Shown: positions 8,310 to 17,103, counted from the stretch's first letter. The stretch is 64,000 bases of DNA from Actinacidiphila acidipaludis (GCF_019890725.1 NZ_JAINZZ010000010.1:62001-126000), one strand, 5' to 3'. The notes: generated by a model not told the origin, from the letters alone. Translations and numbers: made by a program.

Positions 8310-8957
8310 ATGGTCGACCGGTATCTGAGGGTGGCACGCGCGGGCGTCCACGAGAGCGAGATCAAGCGCTCGCGCTTCCTGTGTGCGGTGGCCCCGGCCG
8401 GCAGCGAGGAGGAGGCTCAGGACTTCGTCCGCCGGGTGCGCAAGGAGCACCCGACCGCGAGCCACAACTGCTTCGCCTATGTGATCGGCCCGGACGGCCG
8501 CCTGCACCGCGCGAGCGACGACGGTGAGCCCGGCGGCACCGCCGGCACCCCGATGCTGCAGGTGCTGCTCGGCCGCGAGGTGCGCGACACCGTCGCCGTC
8601 GTGACCCGTTACTACGGCGGCGTCCAGCTCGGCGCGGGCGGTCTCGCGCGCGCCTACGGGGGCGCGGTGTCCGCCGCCCTCGACGCGTTCGGCACCATCG
8701 AGCGGCGCCGCCTGGCCCTGGTGACGGTGACCGCCGACCACCAGCGGGCCGGCCGGCTGGAGAACGACCTGCGGGCCGCCGGCCACACGGTGCGGGACGT
8801 CGCCTACGGCGCCGAGGTCACCCTGCGGCTCGGCATCCCGGAGACCGAGGTGCCCGCGTTCCGGTCCTGGCTCGCCGACGCGACGTCGGGCACCGCGCGC
8901 TGTGTCACGGAGGGCACGGCCTACGTCGACGTCCGGCCGTCCTCCCCGGCGTCCTGA
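8310..8957 (+). CDS. YigZ/IMPACT family protein
   Basis: 215 aa. The N-terminal UPF0029 domain carries the signature TASHNCFAYVIG followed by RASDDGEPGGTAGTPML and VTRYYGGVQLGAGGLARAY. The C-terminal DUF1949 ferredoxin-like domain follows (about 140-205). Eukaryotic IMPACT inhibits GCN2; bacterial YigZ is of uncertain function, with translation-related or peptidase-like roles suggested. Length and domain order are normal for the family. Confidence 0.88.
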   Translation: MVDRYLRVARAGVHESEIKRSRFLCAVAPAGSEEEAQDFVRRVRKEHPTASHNCFAYVIGPDGRLHRASDDGEPGGTAGTPMLQVLLGREVRDTVAVVTRYYGGVQLGAGGLARAYGGAVSAALDAFGTIERRRLALVTVTADHQRAGRLENDLRAAGHTVRDVAYGAEVTLRLGIPETEVPAFRSWLADATSGTARCVTEGTAYVDVRPSSPAS

Positions 8958-8988
8958 GGACCGGTCCCGCGGAACCCCCGCGGCGTCG

Positions 8989-9513
8989 TCACGCGGTGGC
9001 GTTCGCCGCCGGCTCCGGCCGCGTCCCCGAGTCGGGCGGGAGCAGCGCCAGCAACTGTGCGGCGTGCCCGGGCAGTTCGGCGTCCGCCAGACCGGTGAGC
9101 AGATCCCCGAGCGGCATCGGCGCGTCGACCAGCAGCGTGCCGTGGGACACCAGCAACGTCGGCACGCGGACGGCGCGTTCGGCGTCCCCGAGGACCGCGG
9201 CGGCCAGGCAGAGCGCCTCTCCCTGGCGGCGGAGGCGTTCCCGCAGCCCGGGCGCGCCACCGGCCCGGGTGATCACGGTGCCGAGGGTCCAGCCGTCCTG
9301 GGCCGGACGGTTGTCGTAGGTGGCGCCGGAGCCGCAGGCGACGGTCGCGACGGTGACCAGCGTGGTCGCGGTCAGCACCGAGACGTGCGCGAGGATCTGC
9401 TCGGCGTCCCATTCTCCGGGCGGGGGCACGGGCCCCGGCTCCCCGGCACCGGCCACCGTGGCGGCGGCGTCCAGCAGGGTGCGGTACGCCCCTGCGAGGG
9501 CGGAGGTGTCCAT
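8989..9513 (-). CDS. DinB/maleylpyruvate isomerase-fold protein, function unknown
   Basis: 174 aa, mostly helical, start supported by GGAGAAGGGACC before the ATG. The N-terminal helix ends in PPPGEWDAEQILAHVSVLTA, where W-x-x-x-x-x-L-x-H resembles the first metal-binding helix of mycothiol-dependent DinB/MDMPI proteins. The later histidines are not clearly conserved, so I do not claim an enzyme activity. It follows the ArsR-SRPBCC gene on the same strand 65 nt downstream and may be co-transcribed. Confidence 0.6.
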   Translation of the reverse strand: MDTSALAGAYRTLLDAAATVAGAGEPGPVPPPGEWDAEQILAHVSVLTATTLVTVATVACGSGATYDNRPAQDGWTLGTVITRAGGAPGLRERLRRQGEALCLAAAVLGDAERAVRVPTLLVSHGTLLVDAPMPLGDLLTGLADAELPGHAAQLLALLPPDSGTRPEPAANATA

Positions 9514-9578
9514 GAGAGGTCCCTTCTCCGGCGGGCGCTGATCGTGCTGTCGGCTTCGGTCCGGCGCTCTCTGCGAGC

Positions 9579-10388
9579 TCAACGGTGCGCGGGGGACATC
9601 TCCCAGGGCGCCTGCGGCAGCACGTCGCCCGTCTCCAGCAGCGACTTGAGGTTGGCCAGCACGGCCGGCCAGCCCTGCGAGATCCCGCCCAGCATCTCCA
9701 GGTCGGGCAGCTTCTCGTGCGTCACGGTGAGGCGGACGATGTCCTGGTGCGGCTCGACGAGGAAGGTGACGACCGAGGGCTCCCGCTGCATCTCGGCGTC
9801 GGGCCGGTCCTCGAAGGTGATGGCCAGCCGGGTCGGCGGCTCGGCCTCGAGCACCTTGCCGACGACGTCGACGGCTCCCGAACCGTCGGCACGCCGGTGC
9901 TCCCAGGGCGAGCCCGGCTGCCAGTCCGAGACGTTGTGGTGCCCCCAGAAGCGGGCCGTCAGGTCCGCGTCGGTCAGGGCGTGCCACACCTGTTCGGCGG
10001 ACGCGCGGATGTAGGTGACATAGACGTAGTCCGGCACTGATGGCGTCGCGTCGGTCATGGCGTACTCCTCCGCCTGGTTCTTGATGGCACTGAGCAGGTG
10101 CAGACGGGGCTTGTCGAACCCCGCGATCCAGCGCTCCTCGATCTCCTGGATCGGCACCGGGTTGAGGTAGTGGAGCCGCTCCCGTCCGCGCCGTACGACG
10201 GTGACGAGGTTGGCGCGCCCGAGGACGTCGAGGTGCTGGGTGGCCGACTGGCGGGCCATGCCCAGCCGGTCGCACAGCTCGCTCAGCGTCCGGCCGTTGT
10301 GCTCACGCAGCCGGTCGAGCAGCAACCGCCTGGTGGGATCGGCCAGCGCTTTGAACACCGCGTCCATCTCTCGTGCTTCGAGGCTCAC
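9579..10388 (-). CDS. ArsR-family regulator fused to SRPBCC (AHSA1) domain
   Basis: 269 aa. Residues about 5-90 form a winged helix of the ArsR type (AVFKALADPTRRLLLDRL, then LSELCDRLGMARQSATQHL as recognition helix, then the wing VVRRGRERLHYLNP). Residues about 115-260 form an SRPBCC/AHSA1 domain (VYVTYIRASAEQVWHALTD, then ARFWGHHNV, then GWPAVLANLKSLLETG). No metal-binding cysteine motif of ArsR is seen, so it is probably not a metal sensor; the hydrophobic SRPBCC cavity may sense a small molecule. In many genomes the two domains are separate adjacent genes. The GTG start is positioned for leaderless transcription. Confidence 0.85.
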   Translation of the reverse strand: MSLEAREMDAVFKALADPTRRLLLDRLREHNGRTLSELCDRLGMARQSATQHLDVLGRANLVTVVRRGRERLHYLNPVPIQEIEERWIAGFDKPRLHLLSAIKNQAEEYAMTDATPSVPDYVYVTYIRASAEQVWHALTDADLTARFWGHHNVSDWQPGSPWEHRRADGSGAVDVVGKVLEAEPPTRLAITFEDRPDAEMQREPSVVTFLVEPHQDIVRLTVTHEKLPDLEMLGGISQGWPAVLANLKSLLETGDVLPQAPWEMSPAHR

Positions 10389-10425
10389 CTCTCGATTATG
10401 CAGGCATTTACCTGCCTATTGTCAA
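10389..10425 (-). promoter_or_regulatory. Promoter with internal dyad for the ArsR-SRPBCC gene
   Basis: Reading on the minus strand: -35 TTGACA (10420-10425), a 19-nt spacer, then -10 CATAAT (10395-10400). After 6 nt comes the GTG start at 10388, so the mRNA should be leaderless. The spacer holds the inverted repeat GCAGG-N6-CCTGC (10400-10415), overlapping AGGCA-N6-TGCCT. An ArsR-type dimer bound there would block RNA polymerase. Confidence 0.7.
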
Positions 10426-10534
10426 ACGGGCAGGCCGGAGCGGTGCACGGGACGGGTGACAGATCCGGACGGGCGGACGGGACCCGGTGGGGTGAGGTTC
10501 CCGGGTCCGTGCACGGGCGGCCGGGCCGGGACGC

Positions 10535-10540
10535 TAGTCT
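10535..10540 (+). promoter_or_regulatory. Probable -10 box of sbcDC
   Basis: TAGTCT lies 9 nt before the sbcD ATG at 10550, predicting a leader of only about 3 nt. No strong -35 is visible. Confidence 0.45.
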
Positions 10541-10549
10541 TCGGGGATC

Positions 10550-11710
10550 ATGCGCTTCCTGCACACGTCGGACTGGCACCTGGGGCGGTCCTTCCACCGG
10601 GTGAGCCTGCTCGACGCGCAGCGGGCGTTCCTCGACCACCTGGTCGCCACCGTCAGCGACACGGACGTGGACGCCGTCCTCGTCGCGGGAGACGTCTACG
10701 ACCGCGCGGTGCCGCCGCTCGCCGCCGTCGAGCTGTTCGACGACGCCCTGCACCGGCTCGCCGGCCTCGGCGTGCCGACCGTGATGATCTCCGGCAACCA
10801 CGACTCCGCCCGCCGACTCGGCGTCGGCGCGGGACTGATGGGCCGGGCGGGCATCCACCTGCGCACCGACCCCGCGACGTGCCACCAGCCGGTCGTGCTC
10901 TCCGACGAGCACGGGGACGTCGCCCTCTACGGGCTGCCCTACCTCGAACCCGTACTGGTCCGCGAGGAGTTCGGCGCCCGGCGGGCCGACCACACGGCGG
11001 TGCTCGGCGCCGCCATGGACCGGGTGCGCGCCGATCTGGCCGCCCGGCCGGCCGGCACCCGCAGCGTCGTGATGGCGCACGCGTTCGTCACCGGCGGGGC
11101 CGCCTGCGACAGCGAACGCGACATCACCGCCGGGGGAGTCGCGGCGGTGCCCGCCGAACTCTTCGACGGCGTCGACTACGTGGCCCTCGGCCACCTCCAC
11201 GGCTGCCAGACCGTCGCCGACCGCATCCGCTACTCCGGCTCCCCGCTGGCCTACTCCTTCTCCGAGGAGCACCACCGCAAGAGCATGTGGCTGGTCACCC
11301 TCGACGACCGCGGCTCGGTGGCGGCCGAGCGCGTCGACACACCGGTGCCGCGACGGCTCGCCCGGCTGCGCGGCCGGCTCGACGACCTGCTCGCCGATCC
11401 CGCGCACGACCGGCACACCGACGCCTGGGTCGAGGCCACCCTCACCGATCCCGCGCGCCCGCACGAGCCGATGGCCGCGCTGGCCCGGCGGTTCCCGCAC
11501 GTCCTCAGCCTCGCGTTCGACCCCGACCGGACCGACGAGGACGAACTCGCCTCCTACGCGCAGCGGTTGCGCGGCCGCACCGACCGGCAGATCGCCGAGG
11601 ACTTCGTCGCGCACGTCCGCGGCGCCGGACCCGACGCGGCCGAGAGCGGCCTGCTGCAGGACGCGTTCGACGCGGTCGGCGGCGACGCGGTACGGAAGGA
11701 GGCCCGCTGA
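10550..11710 (+). CDS. sbcD: Exonuclease subunit SbcD (Mre11-type nuclease)
   Basis: 386 aa calcineurin-like phosphoesterase. The metal-binding motifs appear in order: LHTSDWHLGRSF (DxH), AGDVYDRAVP (GDxxD), ISGNHDSARR (GNHD), MAHAFVTGG (H) and LGHLHGCQ (GHxH). With SbcC it forms the Mn-dependent complex that opens hairpins and processes DNA ends at stalled forks and double-strand breaks. The stop codon overlaps the sbcC ATG (TGATG), indicating translational coupling and fixed stoichiometry. Confidence 0.96.
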   Translation: MRFLHTSDWHLGRSFHRVSLLDAQRAFLDHLVATVSDTDVDAVLVAGDVYDRAVPPLAAVELFDDALHRLAGLGVPTVMISGNHDSARRLGVGAGLMGRAGIHLRTDPATCHQPVVLSDEHGDVALYGLPYLEPVLVREEFGARRADHTAVLGAAMDRVRADLAARPAGTRSVVMAHAFVTGGAACDSERDITAGGVAAVPAELFDGVDYVALGHLHGCQTVADRIRYSGSPLAYSFSEEHHRKSMWLVTLDDRGSVAAERVDTPVPRRLARLRGRLDDLLADPAHDRHTDAWVEATLTDPARPHEPMAALARRFPHVLSLAFDPDRTDEDELASYAQRLRGRTDRQIAEDFVAHVRGAGPDAAESGLLQDAFDAVGGDAVRKEAR

Positions 11711-14700
11711 TGCGGCTGAACCGGCTCCGGCTCAGCGCGTTCGGGCCGTTCGCGGGCTCGCAGGACGTCGACTTCGACGAACTCTCCGCCGCCGGCCTGT
11801 TCCTGCTGCACGGTCCCACCGGCGCGGGCAAGACGTCCGTACTGGACGCCGTCTGCTACGCGCTGTACGGCCAGGTCCCGGGTGCTCGCCCGGCCAACCG
11901 GCTGCGCAGCGATCACGCCGCTCCCGGCACACCCACCGAGGTCGTGCTCGAACTGACGGTCGGCGAACGGCGGCTGGAGATCATCCGGCGCCCCGAGCAG
12001 GCCCGGGCCAAGAAGCGCGGCAGCGGCACCACCCTGGACAAGCCGGTCACGCTGCTGCGGGAACTGGCCGGCGGCGAGTGGCGTGGCCTGTCCACCTCGC
12101 ACCAGGAGATCGGCGAGGAGATCAAACAGCTCGTCGGCATGAGCTGCGAGCAGTTCTGCCAGGTCGTGCTGCTGCCGCAGGGCGAGTTCGCGACCTTCCT
12201 GCGGGCGACCGCGACGGAACGCGGTCACCTGCTCGGCCGCCTCTTCGACACGCGGCGGTTCACCTCGGTCGAGGCGTGGCTGCGCGACCGCAGGCAGGAG
12301 GCCGGGCAGCGGCTCGCCCGCAGCGACGAGGAACTGCGGCAGCTCGGCGCCGCGTTGCGCCAGGCCGCGGGCCCCTGGGCCGGCGAGCCGGAGGACGACG
12401 GCGCGCTCCTGGAGTGGGCGGCCCGCCTGCGCTGCGAGGCACGCGAGATCGCGGAGATCACCGCCCTCGCGGTCACCCGCGCCGAGGCCGCGCACCGGGA
12501 AGCGGCCACCGCCCACGCCGAGGCACGCGACCTGCACGCGCTCCAGCGCCGCCACCAGGAAGCCGCGACGCGTGCCGCGGCCCTGGACGAGCAGCGGCCG
12601 GCACGGTCCGCGGCCCGCGCCGCCCTGGACCGCGCCCACCGGGCCGCCGCCGTCGAACCGGCGCTCTCCCTGCGCGACAAGGCCGCCACCCAGCACGCCG
12701 AGGCCGCCCACCTGGCCTCCACCGTCCTCGCCGAACTCGCCGCGTCCCCCGACCCCGGTGGCTCGGCCCTTCCCCACGCCCGCCCCGCGGATCACCGGAC
12801 GCCGGACGCGGAGGACGCCCCGGGGGTGCCGGCCCAGTCCGGGCGCCGGAGCGGACCTTCCGAGCCGGCCGGTGCCGACGGGCCCCAGGACCCGGCCGCG
12901 GACGGCCGTGGCGCGGGGGGCTCCCCGCAGGCCCAGGAGGTCGTGGCCCGGGGCGTGGACGGTGCGGTGCCCGCGGCGCGGACGGACACCGGCGACGGGC
13001 GTTCCGGCGTCGAACCCGACGGCCAGCCGGCCCCCGGGCAGGGGCAGTTCGCCGCCACGCGCTCCGAGCGGGATCGCGCCGTGGCGGCAGGCCCCGGGAC
13101 AGAGCCCCAACGCGGACGCCGCAGCACGCTGGGCGGCGGCCCCGCCGGCGCCCTCGGGGAGCCGAGGGCGACCGGGGCGGCGCCACGCGCCGTGGGCGGG
13201 GAAGCGGCGGAGCTGGGACGACGCGCGGGGGAACTGCGGGAGGTCCTGGGCGGGTTGACCGCGGCCGCGGAAGGCGAGACGCGGCTCGGCGAGATCGCCG
13301 GGCGGCGGGCGAGCCTCGACCGGGAGGACGGCGCGGACGAGGAGACCGCCCGCGAGGCGCAGGGCTGGCTCGACCGCTGGCCCGAGCGGCGGACCGCGCT
13401 GCAGTCCCGGGTGGACGCCGGCATGGAGGGTGCGGCACGGGCTGCGGAACTGGCCGCGGAGGTGGAGGCGGCACGGCGCCGCGTGGACGCCGCCGCCCAG
13501 CGCGACCGCCTCATCCGGGAGTCGGCCGCCGCCGACGGCGCCACCCGCGACGCCCGCGACCGGGCGCAGAACGCGCGCGAGGCCTGGCAGGACCTCCGGG
13601 AGGCCCGGATCTCCGGGATCGCCGCCGAACTCGCGGCCGGCCTCGTCGACGGCGCGGCCTGCCGGGTGTGCGGCTCCGAGGACCATCCTGCGCCGGCGCG
13701 GCCGGCCGGGCGGCAGGTGAGCCGCGCCGACGAGGACGCCGCCGAAGCCCGTTTCCAGGAGGCGACCACACGCTACGAACAGGCCCGCGACCGGGGCCAG
13801 CGCCTGGCGGCGGCGCTGGAGGCCGCCTGCGCGGCCGCGGGCGGTCTGCCGCTGGCCGAACTCACCGCGGAGCACGCCGCGTCGGCCGCCGCCCACGCCG
13901 CCGCCGCGGCGCGGGCCGCCGACGTGGCGGAGGCGCGTGCCGCCCTGGACAGGGCCGAGGCCGAGCGCGACGACCGCGCGGCGCAGCGCCAGGACGCGCT
14001 CAGCCGCAGCGCCGCCCGCACCTCACGCCGCGAGGAACTCGACGAGCAGCACGAGCGGTTGAGCCGCGAACTCGCCCGGGCGCGCGCGGGACACGCCACG
14101 GTCGCCGCCCGGCGCGCCGCCCTCGCCGCGCGCGTCGCCCTGCTGGAACGGGCCGAACGCGCCGTCCGGGACCGGGCCGAGGCCCGCACGCGGCTGACCG
14201 AGGCCGAAGCCGCCCTCGCCGACGCCGCCACCCGCGCCGGATTCGCCTCGCCCGCCGAGGCGTCGGCGGCGCTGATGCCGCAGTCCCGGCTCTGGGCCGC
14301 CGAGCGGCAGGCCGAGGCGTGGGCCAAGGAGGAGGCGGCGCTCGACGCCGAACTCGCCGCCCCCGAGCCGGTCGCGGCGGCCGCCCTCCCGCCCGCCGAA
14401 CCCGCCGCCGCGCAGAGCGTCCTGGACGCGGCCACCCGGGCGCTGCGGCAGGCGGCCGCGACCGCGTCCGCCGCCGAGCACCGCTGCGCCGAACTCGACC
14501 GGCTGAGCGCGTCCGCCGCCGCGCGGGTCCGTGAACTCGCGCCCGCGCGCGCCGCGTTCGACCGCGTCCGGCGGCTGGCGGACCTGGCCGCGGGCACCTC
14601 GGCGGAGAACCGGTACCGCATGGGCCTGGAGACCTATGTGCTGGCCGCCCGCCTCGAACAGGTCGCCGCGGCCGCCGCCGTGCGCCTGCAGCGGATGTCC

Positions 14701-15129
14701 GCGGGCCGCTACACCCTGGCGCACTCCGACGCCCGCGGCAGCGGACGGGCCCGTTCGGGTCTCGGGCTGGTGGTCGTGGACGCCTGGACGGGCACCGAGC
14801 GGGACACCGCGACCCTCTCCGGCGGCGAGACCTTCTTCGCCTCGCTCGCCCTCGCCCTGGGCCTCGCCGACGTGGTGACCGACGAGTCGGGCGGCACCCG
14901 GCTGGACACCCTGTTCATCGACGAGGGATTCGGCAGCCTCGACGACCAGACGCTCGACGAGGTGCTGGACGTGCTGGACGGCCTGCGTGAGCGCGACCGC
15001 GCGGTCGGCATCGTGAGCCATGTCGCCGACCTGCGGCACCGCATCCCCGCCCAGCTCCGCGTGGACAAGGGCCGGGACGGATCGGCCATCCGCCTGCGCA
15101 CCGGCGCGGTTGCGCGGTCGGGCGCATAG
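11710..15129 (+). CDS. sbcC: Exonuclease subunit SbcC (Rad50/SMC-type ATPase) with disordered insert
   Basis: 1139 aa. Walker A is HGPTGAGKTSVLDAV near residue 37, and LLPQGEFATFLRA is the Q-loop region. The zinc hook CRVC has Cys651 and Cys654. Near the C-terminus are the ABC signature LSGGETFFASLALALGLA and Walker B TLFIDEGFGSLD. Two long Ala/Arg/Glu-rich coiled-coil arms flank the hook. In the ascending arm, residues about 346-500 are replaced by Pro/Gly/Ala/Asp-rich, non-heptad sequence, which is unusual and likely disordered. The partner is SbcD, whose gene overlaps by 1 nt. A longer open frame upstream is the sbcD region read in another frame. Confidence 0.95.
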   Translation: MRLNRLRLSAFGPFAGSQDVDFDELSAAGLFLLHGPTGAGKTSVLDAVCYALYGQVPGARPANRLRSDHAAPGTPTEVVLELTVGERRLEIIRRPEQARAKKRGSGTTLDKPVTLLRELAGGEWRGLSTSHQEIGEEIKQLVGMSCEQFCQVVLLPQGEFATFLRATATERGHLLGRLFDTRRFTSVEAWLRDRRQEAGQRLARSDEELRQLGAALRQAAGPWAGEPEDDGALLEWAARLRCEAREIAEITALAVTRAEAAHREAATAHAEARDLHALQRRHQEAATRAAALDEQRPARSAARAALDRAHRAAAVEPALSLRDKAATQHAEAAHLASTVLAELAASPDPGGSALPHARPADHRTPDAEDAPGVPAQSGRRSGPSEPAGADGPQDPAADGRGAGGSPQAQEVVARGVDGAVPAARTDTGDGRSGVEPDGQPAPGQGQFAATRSERDRAVAAGPGTEPQRGRRSTLGGGPAGALGEPRATGAAPRAVGGEAAELGRRAGELREVLGGLTAAAEGETRLGEIAGRRASLDREDGADEETAREAQGWLDRWPERRTALQSRVDAGMEGAARAAELAAEVEAARRRVDAAAQRDRLIRESAAADGATRDARDRAQNAREAWQDLREARISGIAAELAAGLVDGAACRVCGSEDHPAPARPAGRQVSRADEDAAEARFQEATTRYEQARDRGQRLAAALEAACAAAGGLPLAELTAEHAASAAAHAAAAARAADVAEARAALDRAEAERDDRAAQRQDALSRSAARTSRREELDEQHERLSRELARARAGHATVAARRAALAARVALLERAERAVRDRAEARTRLTEAEAALADAATRAGFASPAEASAALMPQSRLWAAERQAEAWAKEEAALDAELAAPEPVAAAALPPAEPAAAQSVLDAATRALRQAAATASAAEHRCAELDRLSASAAARVRELAPARAAFDRVRRLADLAAGTSAENRYRMGLETYVLAARLEQVAAAAAVRLQRMSAGRYTLAHSDARGSGRARSGLGLVVVDAWTGTERDTATLSGGETFFASLALALGLADVVTDESGGTRLDTLFIDEGFGSLDDQTLDEVLDVLDGLRERDRAVGIVSHVADLRHRIPAQLRVDKGRDGSAIRLRTGAVARSGA

Positions 15130-15227
15130 CCGTTTCCCGCCGACCCTGCCGACCCCGCGCTTCTCCGTGCCTGTCCCCGTCCTTCGCGACCGGCCCGCCC
15201 GCCGCTCCGGCGGCGACGGCCGCCGCC

Positions 15228-15674
15228 TCACAGCACCAGCGGCCGCCGCTCCAGCGGCGAGGAGTACACCACGCTCGTGGTCACCGCCCCCAGCCCGGAG
15301 ATGCGGCCGGTGACCTCCTCCAGGTGCTTCATCGAGCGGGCGGCGACCTTCATCACGAAGCAGTCGTCACCGGTGACGTGGTGGGCCTCCAGCACCTCCG
15401 GCGTGGTCGCGAGCAGGTCGCGGAACGGCTTGTAGTTGCCGTGCGGGTAGCGCAGCCGCACCAGCGCCAGCACCGGCAGGCCGATCCGTTCGTGGTCGAT
15501 GACGGCCGTGTACCCGGTGATCACGCCCGCCTCCTCCAGCCGCCGCACCCGTTCGGTCACCGCGCTCGGCGACATCGCGACGGCGCGGGCCAACTCGGCG
15601 TAGCTCGCACGGCCGTCGCGCTGCAGGGCCTCCAGGAGACGCCAGTCCGTGGCATCCGGGGAAAACGTGGTCAT
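15228..15674 (-). CDS. Lrp/AsnC-family regulator
   Basis: 148 aa from ATG MTTFSPDATDWRLLEAL. The N-terminal HTH (LLEALQRDGRASYAELARAVAMSPSAVTERVRRLEEAGVI) is followed by the RAM/AsnC ligand-binding domain (PVLALVRLRYPHGNYKPF through CFVMKVAARSMKHLEEV). These proteins form octamers that sense amino acids. It is divergent from the rhodanese gene at 15770, the likeliest target besides itself. The start codon lies 6 nt after a -10 box, so translation is probably leaderless. The longer open frame to 15710 is not needed. Confidence 0.9.
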   Translation of the reverse strand: MTTFSPDATDWRLLEALQRDGRASYAELARAVAMSPSAVTERVRRLEEAGVITGYTAVIDHERIGLPVLALVRLRYPHGNYKPFRDLLATTPEVLEAHHVTGDDCFVMKVAARSMKHLEEVTGRISGLGAVTTSVVYSSPLERRPLVL

Positions 15675-15710
15675 CGACGAGAAATAGCAGGGGAATCCCC
15701 GGCCGGGCAA
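15675..15710 (-). promoter_or_regulatory. Promoter with dyad in spacer for the Lrp gene at 15674
   Basis: On the minus strand: -35 TTGCCC (15705-15710), an 18-nt spacer, -10 TATTTC (15681-15686), then 6 nt to the ATG. The spacer contains the dyad GGGGA-T-TCCCC. This looks like an autoregulatory operator and a leaderless start. Confidence 0.5.
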
Positions 15711-15756
15711 GGTCGGCGCCGGGAGAAGTGCCTTCAGCCGGACCGGGTGGTGGCCG

Positions 15757-15769
15757 TAGGTTTTCCGCC
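15757..15769 (+). promoter_or_regulatory. -10 box of the rhodanese gene
   Basis: TAGGTT (15757-15762) lies 7 nt before the ATG at 15770. The transcript is predicted to be leaderless or nearly so. Confidence 0.45.
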
Positions 15770-16267
15770 ATGACCACCGTGACAGCGCAGCAGCAGCCCA
15801 CCGCCGCCCACCCCGTCCTGCGGGTCCCGCCGGCCGCCCCGGCCGACGCGGCCGCGTACTTCGCCGCCAGTCTCGCCTTCCACACCGACGTCTCCGACGT
15901 GTCGGCGGCCCTGGCGGCCGGCGGCGACCCGGGATTCACCCTCGTCGACACCCGCAGCACCGCGGCCTGGGACCAGGGACACATCCCCGGCGCGGTCCAC
16001 CTGCCCACGGACCTGATCCCGCGGCAGGCCGCCCTGCTCCTCGACCGTGACCGCCCGGTGGTCGTGCACTGCTGGGGTCCGGGCTGCAACGGCGCCACCC
16101 GAGCCGCCCTGGCGCTGGCGACCCTCGGCTACCGGGTCAAGGAGATGCTGGGCGGCATGGAGTACTGGATCCGCGAGGGCTTCGCCTACGAGACCCACGA
16201 GGGCGCCGCGCGGCGCGACACGGACCCTCTGACCGCACCCGTGGACGCCGCGGACTGCGGCTGCTGA
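15770..16267 (+). CDS. Rhodanese-like sulfurtransferase
   Basis: 165 aa with one rhodanese domain. FTLVDTRSTAAWDQGHIPGAVHLP is the CH2-type entry, and VVVHCWGPGCNGATRAALALATLGY is the active-site loop with the nucleophilic Cys in HCW. The loop CWGPGC is the usual 6-residue type with a second Cys. The C-terminus ends in DCGC. It may transfer sulfane sulfur to an unknown acceptor. The gene is divergent from an Lrp-family regulator with 95 bp between the starts, so co-regulation is plausible. Confidence 0.85.
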   Translation: MTTVTAQQQPTAAHPVLRVPPAAPADAAAYFAASLAFHTDVSDVSAALAAGGDPGFTLVDTRSTAAWDQGHIPGAVHLPTDLIPRQAALLLDRDRPVVVHCWGPGCNGATRAALALATLGYRVKEMLGGMEYWIREGFAYETHEGAARRDTDPLTAPVDAADCGC

Positions 16268-16365
16268 CCGGGCACCCGGAGGGCCGGACCACCCCCGGGA
16301 GCGCGGTGCGGGAACGCGTTCCGGGAACACGGTCCGGGGAAGCGCACGCCTCCCCGGACGCCGGT

Positions 16366-16890
16366 TCACGACCGCAGCGACGTCAACTCGTAGGCCCACA
16401 ACTCGCCGCGGTCGGCGACCCGGACGAAGCCGACGCGCTCCAGCACGGCCTGCGAGGGCTGGTTGCCGGGTTCGGTGGTCGCCAGCACGACCGTCACCTC
16501 GGGCTGCTCCAGCGCCCACTGGCACAGCGCGCGGGCCGCGTCCGTGGCCCAGCCGGCGCCGCGGGCCGAGACGGACAGGTCGTAGCCGATCTCCACCGAA
16601 CCGAGGTTCGGCGGGCCGTGGAAGCCGGCGCCGCCCACGGCCACGCCGTCCTCGCTGCGTATCACCGCGAACAGGCCCCAGCCGGGCTGGTAGACACCGG
16701 CCTGGGACGCCGCCACGGTCATGGAGGCCGCACCGGTCGTCCCCTCGCCCGGTACCCCGTCGATCCACACCAGCGCGGCGGGCTTGCCGTCGGCCAGCAG
16801 GGCGGCCTCGTCCGGCGACTGCTCGCGCAGGGTCAGCCGCCCCTGCGTCAGCACCAGGCGTCCGCCGTCGTGGGAAGCGTGCAGGGTCAT
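16366..16890 (-). CDS. GNAT-family N-acetyltransferase
   Basis: 174 aa. The GNAT core is visible as EIGYDLSVSARGAGWATDAARALCQWAL, where the acetyl-CoA loop (R/Q-x-x-G-x-G/A) is degenerate (ARGAGWA) but of the RimJ/RimL type. VTVVLATTEPGNQPSQAVLERVGFVRV follows as the N-x-x-S-x-x-x-L-x-x-x-G-F motif. Substrate unknown; RimJ/L-like members modify protein N-termini or small molecules. The ATG at 16890 gives the natural start. A monocistronic gene convergent with the rhodanese gene. Confidence 0.8.
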   Translation of the reverse strand: MTLHASHDGGRLVLTQGRLTLREQSPDEAALLADGKPAALVWIDGVPGEGTTGAASMTVAASQAGVYQPGWGLFAVIRSEDGVAVGGAGFHGPPNLGSVEIGYDLSVSARGAGWATDAARALCQWALEQPEVTVVLATTEPGNQPSQAVLERVGFVRVADRGELWAYELTSLRS

Positions 16891-17103
16891 CGGTGCGCAC
16901 CGCCTTGTCGTCACGGGTTCCGGCACGAGCCGGGGGCAGCAGGGTAACGGCCGGGCCGCGCCGCCGGTTCCGGCGGGGCGGCGGCCCCGGTGGCGGGTGT
17001 CGACCACCTCCCCGCGCGGTCAGCGGTGGTGGGGGCCGGTACGGGCCCGGGAGCACGGTGTCCCGGGCCCACCCGGACCGCGAGCGGAGCGGTGCTCCGC
17101 GCA

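Noticed and set aside
10201-15129. 1642-codon plus-strand open frame that includes sbcC
   Set aside because: The first 503 codons overlap sbcD in another frame and give Arg-rich nonsense; only 11710-15129 is the real gene.
16309-16322. Perfect palindrome GGAACGCGTTCC
   Set aside because: It lies in the 3' region between convergent rhodanese and GNAT genes where no promoter is expected; probably chance or part of a weak terminator.
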